A DNA stretch of 64,000 bases from contig JAJXTV010000006.1 in the NCBI GenBank assembly GCA_021783515.1, positions 1-64,000 of the forward strand, given 5' to 3'. Positions 54,803 through 63,954 of this stretch are shown here, in pieces. Numbering within the stretch: the first letter of the stretch is position 1; each line of letters begins with the position of its first letter. The stretch is from Nitrospirota bacterium. Lineage in GTDB: Bacteria; Nitrospirota; Thermodesulfovibrionia; Thermodesulfovibrionales; UBA6898. The notes below the pieces were generated by a model. The model ran no database searches, was not told the origin of the DNA, and saw only the letters and a program-made list of their open reading frames with translations. The translations under genes and the position numbers were made by a program.

Positions 54803-55223
54803 CGGCGCGGCGAGGACCGAAGAGATCGGATACGAACTGGGGAAGCGTTTGAAGGCGGGAGACACGGTGGCGCTTTTCGGCGATCTCGGAAGCGGCAAGA
54901 CGACTCTGACCAGAGGTATCGCCAGGGCCTTCGGCATAGCCCGACGCGACGTGACGAGCGCCAGCTTCACGATCATAGCGGAGTATCCTGGCGATCCGCC
55001 TTTTTTCCATATCGACCTCTACCGCATAGAGAATGAGGAAGACCTGGAGGGCGCGGGGGTATGGGACTGTCTGGGGCGGAATTCGGTGGCCGTAGTGGAA
55101 TGGGCCGAGAAATTGGGCTGCGGGATTAAGAACTGCATCAGGGTCGAAATGACCGATGCGGGAGACGACAGGAGAGAGATCTCGATCGAGGGGCTGGATG
55201 AAGAAGATCGGAATAATCTGTAA
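54786..55223 (+). CDS. tsaE: tRNA threonylcarbamoyladenosine biosynthesis ATPase TsaE
   Basis: 145 residues, GTG start inside the CBS gene. P-loop GDLGSGKTTLTRGIA, then SASFTIIAEY (switch-like S-P-T-F region in homologues) and VEWAEKLG. It joins TsaB and TsaD to make t6A37 in tRNAs reading ANN codons. It overlaps nadK by 26 bases. Confidence 0.93.
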   Translation: MKLTSDGAARTEEIGYELGKRLKAGDTVALFGDLGSGKTTLTRGIARAFGIARRDVTSASFTIIAEYPGDPPFFHIDLYRIENEEDLEGAGVWDCLGRNSVAVVEWAEKLGCGIKNCIRVEMTDAGDDRREISIEGLDEEDRNNL

Positions 55224-56049
55224 GCCCGGCAGGCCGGAGCCGAGGGAGATCCTGAAGGACCTTCTGCCGTGGCTTGGCCGCAGGGGGCATGATACGCTCG
55301 TCGATCCTGAGAGCGCTGCCGCGCTGGGAATCAAGGGATACGCGAGGGCCGAGATTGCCGCTGCCGCCGACGCCATGCTGGTCCTTGGCGGCGACGGGAC
55401 GATGCTCGGGGTGAGCAGGCTCGTTGCCGAGAGGGGAGTGCCGATTCTCGGGGTCAACCTTGGGAGCATGGGATTTATCACCGAGGTGAACCGGGAGGAG
55501 ATCTACGAGGCGGTGGACACGATGCTTTCCGGCACCTGTTCGGTGGAAGAGAGGCTTATGCTTTCCGCCGGAATCATCCGTGACGGAGAACGGATCGCCG
55601 AGTACACCGTCCTCAACGACGTAGTCGTCAATAAGGGGGCGCTCGCCAGGATCGTCGATCTCGACGCCTTTATCAACGGTATATACGTGACGACCTTCAA
55701 GGCCGACGGGCTTATTATATCAACCCCGACCGGCTCGACGGCGTATTCCTTGTCTGCGGGCGGACCCATCCTGTATCCCTCGCTCGACAGCATCCTCGTG
55801 ACTCCGATCTGTTCCCATACGCTGACGAACAGGCCGATCGTTCTGCCGGATAACTTTACAATCCAGGTGATCCTCAGGACGCTCAGCGAAGACGTCTACC
55901 TGACGCTCGACGGGCAGGTGGGGTTTTCCCTCAGAAAAGACGACGTGATAGAGGTGAACAAGTCTCCCCACAAGACGAAACTGTTTATCCCGTGCGAGCG
56001 CGATTATTTCAATATTCTCCGCTCCAAACTGAAATGGGGAGAGCGGTGA
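55198..56049 (+). CDS. nadK: NAD kinase
   Basis: 283 residues from ATG 55198 with GAGGGG upstream. The ATP/NAD-binding GGDGTML near residue 65, NLGSMGF, the [15 protein letters not shown] loop and the C-terminal LTLDGQ are all typical. It phosphorylates NAD to NADP. It overlaps tsaE, and the UDG gene begins 30 bases downstream. Confidence 0.96.
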   Translation: MKKIGIICKPGRPEPREILKDLLPWLGRRGHDTLVDPESAAALGIKGYARAEIAAAADAMLVLGGDGTMLGVSRLVAERGVPILGVNLGSMGFITEVNREEIYEAVDTMLSGTCSVEERLMLSAGIIRDGERIAEYTVLNDVVVNKGALARIVDLDAFINGIYVTTFKADGLIISTPTGSTAYSLSAGGPILYPSLDSILVTPICSHTLTNRPIVLPDNFTIQVILRTLSEDVYLTLDGQVGFSLRKDDVIEVNKSPHKTKLFIPCERDYFNILRSKLKWGER

Positions 56050-56079
56050 GCTCGGGGTCTGCGGGGCGGAGGCACAGGG

Positions 56080-56787
56080 ATGGAAGAGCGGGAGGCTGAG
56101 ATATATGCGGAGCTGAGGGACGCGGGGGAGGTCTGCCGTGCCCTCGGCATCGAAGCGCTGCCGTTTCGTCTGCCGGAACGGACAGAGAGTTCCCCGGGGG
56201 GGAGCGGCGGACGGGACGAGGCGCTTGTCCGGCTCAGGAGCGAGATAGGCGACTGCAGAAGGTGCAAGCTCTCCGCCGGCAGAAGAAATATCGTCTTCGG
56301 AGAAGGCAGGGCCGATGCGCGGCTCATGTTCATCGGAGAGGGTCCCGGGAAGGACGAGGACATACAGGGGAGACCCTTTGTGGGCGAGGCCGGGGCGCTC
56401 CTGACAAAGCTGATCGAAAAAATGCATTTCGGGGACAAGAACCTGATGCGGACCGATGTCTACATCGCCAATATCGTCAAATGCAGGCCTCCCATGAACA
56501 GGGACCCGGAAGAGGACGAGATCGCGAGCTGCCGGGGTTTTATCGAAAGACAGATAGAGATCATACGGCCCGAAATGATCGTGACCCTGGGCAGGATCGC
56601 CCTGCAGACGCTTCTGCGGAGGCCCGATATCAGGATTACCGCGGCCCGGGGGAATTTCTTCGAATATGAGGGGATTCCGGTGATGCCGACCTTTCATCCT
56701 GCATACCTGTTGAGAAATCCCAAAGACAAATGGCTCACGTGGTCTGACGCCCAGAAGGTGATGGGGCGGCTGGCCGGGCATGAATAG
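56080..56787 (+). CDS. uracil-DNA glycosylase, type 4 (iron-sulfur)
   Basis: 235 residues. A 60-residue N-terminal extension, then the type-4 UDG core: 4Fe-4S ligands CRRC near residue 59 and KCRPP with a later Cys, motif 1 [17 protein letters not shown], and motif 2 HPAYLLRN near the C-terminus. It excises uracil from DNA (deaminated C). Thermophile-type enzymes and many anaerobes use this class. Confidence 0.94.
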   Translation: MEEREAEIYAELRDAGEVCRALGIEALPFRLPERTESSPGGSGGRDEALVRLRSEIGDCRRCKLSAGRRNIVFGEGRADARLMFIGEGPGKDEDIQGRPFVGEAGALLTKLIEKMHFGDKNLMRTDVYIANIVKCRPPMNRDPEEDEIASCRGFIERQIEIIRPEMIVTLGRIALQTLLRRPDIRITAARGNFFEYEGIPVMPTFHPAYLLRNPKDKWLTWSDAQKVMGRLAGHE

Positions 56788-56790
56788 GGG

Positions 56791-57750
56791 ATGAAATCGG
56801 CCATGACCCGGCTTGTTTTTTCGGCGCTGCTGCTTGTCTGTCTGCTCCCTCCAGTCTCGGTCTCCGCCGGCCCGGCGGAAGGGGAGAGGGTGCTTGCAGT
56901 CGTCAACGGAGAGAAGATCACGCTTTCGGATTATCGCCGGTTTCTCCTCAAGGTGGACCCTTCCCTGACATCGGCGCGTGTCGACGAGGGGCTGCTGAAA
57001 AAGGCGGTGGAAGAAAAGCTTATTCTTCAGGAAGCCTCCCGCAAAGGGGTGCGAGTCAGCGACCAGGAAGTGGAAACGAGCATCCGGGAGTTCCTGAAGG
57101 AACATCGCATCAGCGAAGCTGAATTCGAGAAGAAGATACGCAGTCAGGGGATGTCTCTTTCCGACTACAGGCGATGGCTGAAGGAGGATACACTCGTCCT
57201 CGCCAAGACTGCCGGCAGGGAACTGAACGGAAAAACGGTGGTCGGCGAGCAGGAGGAGAGGGACTATTATGAACGCAACAGGGACCTCTACCGCCAGTGG
57301 CAGGGGGCGGTACAGCTCAAGGCGATCCTTCTCACATTCCACAGCAGGCCTTCGGCCGCGGAGGCGACCTACATGGAACTCAAGGCGATGAAGATAGCCG
57401 ATGAGCTGAGCCGGGGCGAGTCGTTCGAGAAACTCGCCTCGCTCTACTCGGAAGATCCTGCAAAGAAGGCCGACGGGGGGTTCGGGGAATTTCGCGAAGG
57501 CGAACTCATTCCGACGGTCGAGAAGGCGATACTTAGCCTGAGGGAGGGCGGGGTCAGCAATCCTCTCTGGCTGAACGAAGGGCTTTATATCTTCAGACTG
57601 ACAAGTAGGGAGGGGGAGCGGTTTACCCCCTTTGAGAGCGTCAGAGCCGCCATCGGGGGAATACTTCTTAAACAGAAACGGGACGAGCAATATTCGGCCT
57701 GGGTCAGGTCATTATGGGAAAAATCCGATATAACATTCACTGTGCAATAG
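56791..57750 (+). CDS. SurA/PrsA-like periplasmic peptidyl-prolyl isomerase
   Basis: 319 residues. Signal peptide 1-26 (ends SVSAG), SurA-type N-terminal chaperone helices (about 30-150, VVNGEKITLSDYRRFL, EEKLILQEASRKGV), and a parvulin-like domain (about 185-285, LASLYSEDPAKKADGG and FGEFREGELIP). It folds outer-membrane proteins in the periplasm. It starts three bases after the UDG stop and overlaps the next PPIase-like gene by 37 bases. Confidence 0.88.
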   Translation: MKSAMTRLVFSALLLVCLLPPVSVSAGPAEGERVLAVVNGEKITLSDYRRFLLKVDPSLTSARVDEGLLKKAVEEKLILQEASRKGVRVSDQEVETSIREFLKEHRISEAEFEKKIRSQGMSLSDYRRWLKEDTLVLAKTAGRELNGKTVVGEQEERDYYERNRDLYRQWQGAVQLKAILLTFHSRPSAAEATYMELKAMKIADELSRGESFEKLASLYSEDPAKKADGGFGEFREGELIPTVEKAILSLREGGVSNPLWLNEGLYIFRLTSREGERFTPFESVRAAIGGILLKQKRDEQYSAWVRSLWEKSDITFTVQ

Positions 57751-59717
57751 CGTCTCTTCTCTTCCTGCTCCTCCTGGGGCCTGCCGTTGCCGCCCCGCGC
57801 GCGGCCGGCGCGGCAGAGGAAGGCGAGATGGACCTCTTCGATAAGGCATACGAAAGTTATCTCGATTACCATCCCGATATCGCGGCCTCCGCGTTCGGGT
57901 CGTTTGCCGGCCGGTTCCGGCGGAGTTCGGCGCGGGACGCAGCCCTCTATTGGCAGGCCAAAGCGCTCTTGCTGACGGGCCGCGATGCTGAGGCAAAAGA
58001 GATATTCGGGCGGGTCCGCTCGGAGTATCCGACCAGCCCTTTCGCGGATTTTGCGAGGAGGGAGCTTGAAACCCCTCCCGTTGCGGGACAGTGGAGGAGG
58101 GAGCACGAGGGCGGGGAGAAGAAAGAGGAGTATCCGGCAAGGGCCGGCGGAGCGGGGTGCGAAAACGCGCTCAGGAAATCCGAGGCAAGCATGAAGGAGA
58201 TGGAAGAAGGTCTCGCCGGGGTTTCCGGAAAGGAACGTTCGCTTCGGGACGACCTGGCCAAGGCCGCTGCGGAGCTGTCCGCGACGAAGAAGGAACGGGA
58301 CGAGGCGGTTGCGGCGCTGAGAGAGGCGGAGCTGAAGCTTCCCGAGGTGAATGACGTTGCAATCCGGCTCCGGGAACGTGAAAAGTTCCAGAAAGAGCAG
58401 GACGAATACATAAAGAAGCTGAAGGAGGAGAAGGCCGGTCTCGCGGAGGAGGTACGGCAGCGGGACACGAAACTTTCCGATACCGAGAGGACGATCGCCT
58501 TGCTGAAGAGCCGGACGGGTGGGGGGCCGGAGGAGAAGAAGGCCGCAGACGGTGCGGAAAGCCTGAAACTCAGAAAGGCGATTGAGGAGAAAGACAGGAG
58601 GATAGAGGAGCTGACCGTTGCGGCGCGTGAAAGGGATAACGCGCTGGCCGGGAAGGACGAACTGCTGAAGCAGTCTGCCGGCCGGCAGTCGGCGTGCGAG
58701 GAAAAGACGAAGGAGCTTGAAGCGGCGACGACAGAGGTGAAGCGGCTCAGGGACGCGTATGAGAAATCGAAGGCGGAGCTCCCGAGGCGGGATGAGGGAA
58801 GACGGGCAGAGGAGGCAGTCTCCCGGCGTGGCCCCGGTAAGCAGGCCTCCGGCGCGGCGCCGAAGGATCCTTCGGAAACAGGCCCGGAGAACGGGTTGAA
58901 GGACGGAGAGGCCCCGCTGAAGAAGCGTCTTGCTCAGTTGGACGCCCCGGCCGTGGCGATAGCAGGGAAGACCTATTCCATGAGGGAGATCGACGAGGAA
59001 AGCCGGACCGCGGCGAGGGTGCTGTCGAAGACCGGATTCAGCGCATCATGGAGAAGGGGAGACGCGTTTGATGACTTTGTTGCCGGCAGAGCGCTGGCCG
59101 CAAGGGCGACGAAAGATGACAGAACGCAGGCGTCGGCGCAGATGCAGGAGTACGCGAAGAAGTACCCTCTCACGGATGAGGAGAAGAGATCCCTTGCGCT
59201 TCTCCTGACGGCGGAGAACGTAATCAGGAGGAGGGAGGCCGAAAAGCTTCCCGACGAAGAGGTCCTGAAGAAATATTACGAAGACCACAAGGAAGACTAT
59301 CTCGTGCAGAAAGAGGAGCGTTTCGTGAAGTATCTTGTGATGAAATACCGCAAGACGGACAGGCTGGGCAGCGTTGCGCTCGTTTCGGAGCTTCAACGCG
59401 AAGCGGGCAAGGGAAAGAAGCTTGAGGAGATCGCGCGACCGCACGCCGGATCGGTCGCACTGAGGCGGGCAAAAATGGAGGACCTTCCCGCGTGGATAGC
59501 GGAGAAGATCCGCGTGCTGAAAGACGGGGAGATCAGCAGCATATTCACGGAAGATCAGTTCATCATGCTCAGGATGAGGGTAAGGTCCCCGGTGTACCGG
59601 ACGTATGAAGACGCAAAGGATGAGATCGCGAAAAGACTTTCCCCCCGGGCCGCGGCCCCGGCGGACCTCGATTCGTGGCTCGCCGGTCTCCGGAAAGAGG
59701 CGGTAGAGGTGAAATGA
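57714..59717 (+). CDS. exported TPR/coiled-coil/PPIase-like protein of unusual architecture
   Basis: 667 residues. Signal peptide 1-27 (ends PAVAAP). Residues about 35-110 resemble the TPR module of YbgF/CpoB or BamD (YLDYHPDIAASAFGSFA, AREIFGR-like). About 125-360 is a long charged coiled coil with many Lys/Glu. About 505-650 resembles SurA/PpiC: NVIRRREAEKLPDEEVLKKYYEDHK and then LPAWIAEKIRVLKDGEISSIF, as in parvulin C-termini. I know of no standard protein with this order. It overlaps the preceding PPIase gene by 37 bases and the next one by ATGA, so the three are linked. Confidence 0.65.
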   Translation: MGKIRYNIHCAIASLLFLLLLGPAVAAPRAAGAAEEGEMDLFDKAYESYLDYHPDIAASAFGSFAGRFRRSSARDAALYWQAKALLLTGRDAEAKEIFGRVRSEYPTSPFADFARRELETPPVAGQWRREHEGGEKKEEYPARAGGAGCENALRKSEASMKEMEEGLAGVSGKERSLRDDLAKAAAELSATKKERDEAVAALREAELKLPEVNDVAIRLREREKFQKEQDEYIKKLKEEKAGLAEEVRQRDTKLSDTERTIALLKSRTGGGPEEKKAADGAESLKLRKAIEEKDRRIEELTVAARERDNALAGKDELLKQSAGRQSACEEKTKELEAATTEVKRLRDAYEKSKAELPRRDEGRRAEEAVSRRGPGKQASGAAPKDPSETGPENGLKDGEAPLKKRLAQLDAPAVAIAGKTYSMREIDEESRTAARVLSKTGFSASWRRGDAFDDFVAGRALAARATKDDRTQASAQMQEYAKKYPLTDEEKRSLALLLTAENVIRRREAEKLPDEEVLKKYYEDHKEDYLVQKEERFVKYLVMKYRKTDRLGSVALVSELQREAGKGKKLEEIARPHAGSVALRRAKMEDLPAWIAEKIRVLKDGEISSIFTEDQFIMLRMRVRSPVYRTYEDAKDEIAKRLSPRAAAPADLDSWLAGLRKEAVEVK

Positions 59718-60004
59718 CCGGCTTTGTCTGCGGCAGTTGCAAGTACGGCTATGACGTCAGGCCCGGCGGCCAAAAACCTTCGCCGGGAACGGTCTGGTGC
59801 GGCCAGCGCGGCATGCAGATGGCGAAGAACCGCCAGATGCCCTGCCACGTACGTTTGGGGCGCGCTCAGGCGCGTCATTGTATCGACTGCAAAAAGGCGA
59901 AGATGCTGAAACCATCCGGGGAGACGCCGCAGCTCGGGAACGTCTGGTGCGAAAAGAAACATATCGAAATCAATAAACAGCGAAACATGGAATGCTTCGA
60001 GTAG
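59714..60004 (+). CDS. small protein with a duplicated Cys motif
   Basis: 96 residues from an ATG overlapping the upstream TGA. It is two similar halves: C-x-x-C ... P-x-x-G-x-V-W-C ... N-R-x-M-x-C in the first and C-x-x-C ... P-x-L-G-x-V-W-C ... Q-R-N-M-E-C in the second. Eight cysteines in all. No signal peptide. It could bind two metal ions or clusters. I recognise no family. Confidence 0.6.
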   Translation: MTGFVCGSCKYGYDVRPGGQKPSPGTVWCGQRGMQMAKNRQMPCHVRLGRAQARHCIDCKKAKMLKPSGETPQLGNVWCEKKHIEINKQRNMECFE

Positions 60005-60060
60005 CGGCGCCGTTTTCTTTCCGGCGTGCCGCGAAGGGGTAAATCCTGCGATTTTTCCGC

Positions 60061-62310
60061 TCACGCGGGAGTTGATCGCACTTCCCGACCCGGCAAAGCG
60101 GCCTGCAATCGTTCCTTCAGCCGTGTATACCGCATTTTGGGCCTGTCGTTTCTGATCGCGATCCCGAGCGCTTTCTTCGTGCCGATGAGGACGACCAGTT
60201 TCTTCCCGCGGGTGATCGCGGTGTAAAGAAGGTTTCTCTGGAGCATCATGTAATGCTGGGTGAGGAGCGGCATCACCACCGCCGGGTATTCGCTTCCCTG
60301 CGACTTGTGGACCGAGACCGCATAAGCGGGGACGAGCTCGTCGATATCCGCAAAATCATACCGCATGGGCCTGCCGTCATAATCGACCGTCAGTTCCTGG
60401 TTTTCCCTGTCGATCGATACTATCCTGCCGATATCGCCGTTATACACTTCCTTGTCGTAATTGTTCCGGATCTGCATCACCTTGTCGCCGGTGAGGAATG
60501 ACCTCCCCGCCCGGAGCAGTTCTTCCCCCGAGGGGTTCAGGCGCTTCTGCAGTTCGATATTCAGATTCGTCGCGCCGGCGGTCCCCCGGTGCATGGGAGC
60601 GAGCACCTGAATGTCCCGTATGGGGTCCAGGCCGAATTTTTCGGGTATTTTTCTTCCGCACACGTCCACGATCATTGCGCAGACCTCTTCCGGGTCGGCG
60701 AGTTCGATGAAATAGAAATCACGCGGCATCTCCCCTGCCGGAGAGAGGAGCGGAAAGTCGCCGCGGTTGATCCGGTGGGCGTTCACCACGATCAGGCTCT
60801 CACCCGACTGCCGGAAGATCTCGTCCAGTTTGACCGTCGGGATGCGGAGCGAACCGATGAGGTCCGAGAGGACGTTGCCCGCCCCTACGGACGGAAGCTG
60901 GTCGGCATCGCCGACAAGTATGAGAGTGGCGCCTGTCGGGACCGCCTTCATGAGGTGATGCATCAGCACCGTGTCGATCATCGATATTTCGTCGATGACG
61001 ATCAGGTCCGCTGCGAGCGGGAAGTCGGAGTTTCTCCTGAATCCTCCCTGTTTCGGAGAGAATTCCAGGAGCCGGTGGATTGTCCTGGCCTCGTGAGCGG
61101 TCGCCTCCGAAAGCCGCTTGGCAGCCCGGCCGGTCGGCGCCGCCAGGAGCACTGACCTGCCGGACTTCCCGTAGACCCCTATAATGGCCCTGATAATGGT
61201 TGTCTTTCCCGTCCCGGGGCCGCCGGTAATGACCAGCACCTTTCTGTCAATTGCCTCCGTGACCGCCTTTATCTGGGCCGGGGCGAGGACGATGCCCATC
61301 TCTTTCTGCGCCTCATCTATCAGTCGGGCGGGGTCGATTGTCAGCCGCTGACGCCCGGCGACCAGCACCTCGGCAAGGTGATTGGCGGCCTCCCTTTCCG
61401 CTTGCAGGAATTCGGCAAGGTAAACCGGCCTATCGGCTTCGCTGCCGCCCCCGGGGGCGTTTTCGACCACGATCATCTTTTCTGCGGCGATCTTTTCTAT
61501 CGCCCGCCCGACGAGGTCCGGGTCCACGTTCAGGATACTCCGGCAGGCATCCTTCAGCAGCCCTGCAGGATAATATACGTGGCCTTCCGTCGCGAGCTGC
61601 CCGAGGACATAGAGCACTCCGGCTTCGGCGCGCATCAAAGAGTCCCTTGCGATACCCAGCTTTTCAGCGATCTTGTCGGCGGTAAGAAAGCCTATCCCGA
61701 AGATCTCGGAGGAGAGGCGGTAAGGATTGTCCCTCACGATGCGGATCGCGTCCTTCCCGTACTGGCGGTAGATCTTGACGGCGTGGGAAACACTTACGTC
61801 ATGGCCCTGAAGGAAGAGCATGAGATTGCGGACCTCCTTCTGCTCGGCCCATGCCTTCGTGATCATCTCGATCCGCTTGCCGCCGATCCCTTCCACTTCC
61901 GCAAGCCGGCCGGCCCCCGACTCGATGACGGCAAGCGTCTCCTTTCCGAACTTTTCGACGAGCCTCTTTGCCATCACGGGCCCGATGCCCTTGATGAGGC
62001 CCGAGCCGAGGTATCGCTCGATTCCCTTGACCGTAGCCGGGACGACCGTTTCATAGGAGGAAATCTTGAACTGCCTGCCGTACTTCTGATGGTGTTCCCA
62101 TCTGCCCTGTATCCGGAGCATTTCTCCGGGCGAAACCGCGTAGAGACTGCCGACAATCGTTACGAGGTCCCGCTGGCCCTGCACCTTCAGCCTGGCGATG
62201 GTATAGTGGTTCTCGTCGTTGCGGTAGGTGACCCGCTCGAGCTGCCCCTCGATTTCCGCGCCCGTCTGCTCCCCGAAGTCAATGGAATCACCGTCATGCA
62301 TGTCATACAT
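60061..62310 (-). CDS. recD2: RecD2-type ATP-dependent DNA helicase
   Basis: 749 residues. N-terminal OB-like and helix-hairpin-helix domains (GSGLIKGIGPVMAKRL, VEGIGGKRI) then an SF1 helicase core: Walker A GGPGTGKTT near residue 362, DEXX-box VIDEISMID, GDADQLPSVGAG, and the C-terminal UvrD-like motifs YAVSVHKSQGSEY and YTAITRGKK. RecD2 unwinds 5'-to-3' in repair and replication-fork protection without RecBC. The start ATG at 62310 is followed by a second ATG three codons on. Confidence 0.95.
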   Translation of the reverse strand: MYDMHDGDSIDFGEQTGAEIEGQLERVTYRNDENHYTIARLKVQGQRDLVTIVGSLYAVSPGEMLRIQGRWEHHQKYGRQFKISSYETVVPATVKGIERYLGSGLIKGIGPVMAKRLVEKFGKETLAVIESGAGRLAEVEGIGGKRIEMITKAWAEQKEVRNLMLFLQGHDVSVSHAVKIYRQYGKDAIRIVRDNPYRLSSEIFGIGFLTADKIAEKLGIARDSLMRAEAGVLYVLGQLATEGHVYYPAGLLKDACRSILNVDPDLVGRAIEKIAAEKMIVVENAPGGGSEADRPVYLAEFLQAEREAANHLAEVLVAGRQRLTIDPARLIDEAQKEMGIVLAPAQIKAVTEAIDRKVLVITGGPGTGKTTIIRAIIGVYGKSGRSVLLAAPTGRAAKRLSEATAHEARTIHRLLEFSPKQGGFRRNSDFPLAADLIVIDEISMIDTVLMHHLMKAVPTGATLILVGDADQLPSVGAGNVLSDLIGSLRIPTVKLDEIFRQSGESLIVVNAHRINRGDFPLLSPAGEMPRDFYFIELADPEEVCAMIVDVCGRKIPEKFGLDPIRDIQVLAPMHRGTAGATNLNIELQKRLNPSGEELLRAGRSFLTGDKVMQIRNNYDKEVYNGDIGRIVSIDRENQELTVDYDGRPMRYDFADIDELVPAYAVSVHKSQGSEYPAVVMPLLTQHYMMLQRNLLYTAITRGKKLVVLIGTKKALGIAIRNDRPKMRYTRLKERLQAALPGREVRSTPA

Positions 62311-62423
62311 AAGATAGCATCAATGGGGGGAGGAGACACAATGAGCGGGGCGGAGGCGTGAGTTCGTTACAACAGCGGTGAGCATGATAAGACGCGGCAT
62401 GCGCAGGAAGATGCGGGATTCCT

Positions 62424-62454
62424 TTGAACGGAAGCTGTCTTTTGGTGTTATAAT
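62424..62454 (+). promoter_or_regulatory. promoter of the second htrA gene
   Basis: TTGAAC (62424-62429), 19-base spacer, consensus TATAAT (62449-62454). The start codon is 46 bases downstream with GGGAGGGAT as ribosome-binding site. Confidence 0.6.
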
Positions 62455-62499
62455 TCCCTTATTTCCACGATTATCTGGCCCTGACGGGCGGGAGGGATA

Positions 62500-63954
62500 A
62501 TGTTTCTGAAGATCAGAATGATTCGCGGCTCCTTTGCGGGCGCTGCGGTGTTGGCGCTTTTGGCGATCTGCAGTGTCGGACTGCCTGCCTCGACGTACGG
62601 GGCGGAATCTAAAATATCACAACGGTCGATCGATTCACTTACCGCAATAGGAACGGCGATGTCGGAGATCTCGGCCACAGTAAAACCTGCGATCGTCAAC
62701 ATATCTACTACCCGAACGGTGAAGGTGCCGGGAGGGGCGGACCCTTTTGCCGACGACCCTTTTTTCAGGCGTTTTTTCGGCGATCAATTGCGGGCTCAGC
62801 CACGGGAGCGCAAGTTAGCTTCGCTCGGTTCAGGCGTTATTGTATCCGCAAACGGGTATATCATTACGAATTACCACGTCGTCAAGGATGCCGATGAAAT
62901 AAAGGTGCTTCTTTCCGATCAGAGGGAGTTCGTCGGCAAGGTGATCGGGTCGGACCCCAAGACGGAGATATCGATCGTCAAGATCGATGCCTCAGGTCTT
63001 CCCACCCTGCCGTGGGGAGATTCTGACGCACTCGAGGTCGGAGACCTCGTGCTCGCCGTCGGCAACCCTTACGGGTTGAACCAGACGGTAACGATGGGAA
63101 TCGTAAGCGCGGTCGGCCGGGCCAACGTCGGGATCGCCGATTACGAGGACTTTATCCAGACGGATGCCGCTATCAACCCCGGGAATTCCGGGGGCGGGCT
63201 TGTGAACGTGCGCGGCGAGCTTGTCGGCATCAATACGGCGATCTTCAGCACGAGCGGCGGTTATCAGGGTATCGGGTTCGCGATCCCGAGCAATATGGTC
63301 AGGACGATCATGGGCAGCCTTCTGAAAAGCGGAAAAGTTATACGTGGATGGCTCGGCGTCTCGGTCCAGCGGATTACGTCCGATCTCGCAAAACAGTTCG
63401 ATCTGAAGGACGAAAGCGGCGTGCTCGTCAGCGATGTAAGCGAAAACGGCCCGGCCGGGAAAGCGGGGCTGATGCGCGGCGATGTGATCCTCGAATATGA
63501 CGGGAAGAAGACCGATGACCCGAGTCAGTTTCGTAATATGATTGCAAACACCCTGCCCGGAGAGTCGCATCACCTCACCGTAATGAGGAACAACAGGGTT
63601 TTGACGCTGAATGTCGCGATAGGAGAACTTCCCCAGGAGACGCAGGAGGTCGGCGGAGAAGAAGATAAGAACGTCCTCAAGGGGGTAGAGGTGCAGGAGA
63701 TTACCCCGGAACTGGCCGCGAGGCTCGACCTGCCGGAGCAGGTGACGGGCGTGATGGTGAGCGACATCAATGAAGACAGCCCGGCTTACGGGGTGCTGGC
63801 TTCCGGCGACGTGATACAAGAGATCAACCGCAGCAGAATTACCGGAGTGAAGGACTATGAACGGGCTATGGCCGAGACGGGAAAGAATGACAGCCTCCTC
63901 CTGCTGGTCTATCGCGGGGGATCGTCTCTCTTTATCACGCTTTCACGGAAGTAG
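62500..63954 (+). CDS. HtrA/DegP-family protein with altered catalytic triad (paralogue 2)
   Basis: 484 residues, exactly the length of paralogue 1. Signal peptide 1-34 (ends STYGA). The protease domain keeps His126 (TNYHVV) and Ser230 (GNSGGG), but the position of the catalytic Asp is Glu156 in KTEISIV where paralogue 1 has KTDIAV. Two PDZ domains follow (about 280-360 and 395-480). It may be a weak protease or act mainly as a chaperone. The gene ends 46 bases before the window edge. Confidence 0.93.
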   Translation: MFLKIRMIRGSFAGAAVLALLAICSVGLPASTYGAESKISQRSIDSLTAIGTAMSEISATVKPAIVNISTTRTVKVPGGADPFADDPFFRRFFGDQLRAQPRERKLASLGSGVIVSANGYIITNYHVVKDADEIKVLLSDQREFVGKVIGSDPKTEISIVKIDASGLPTLPWGDSDALEVGDLVLAVGNPYGLNQTVTMGIVSAVGRANVGIADYEDFIQTDAAINPGNSGGGLVNVRGELVGINTAIFSTSGGYQGIGFAIPSNMVRTIMGSLLKSGKVIRGWLGVSVQRITSDLAKQFDLKDESGVLVSDVSENGPAGKAGLMRGDVILEYDGKKTDDPSQFRNMIANTLPGESHHLTVMRNNRVLTLNVAIGELPQETQEVGGEEDKNVLKGVEVQEITPELAARLDLPEQVTGVMVSDINEDSPAYGVLASGDVIQEINRSRITGVKDYERAMAETGKNDSLLLLVYRGGSSLFITLSRK

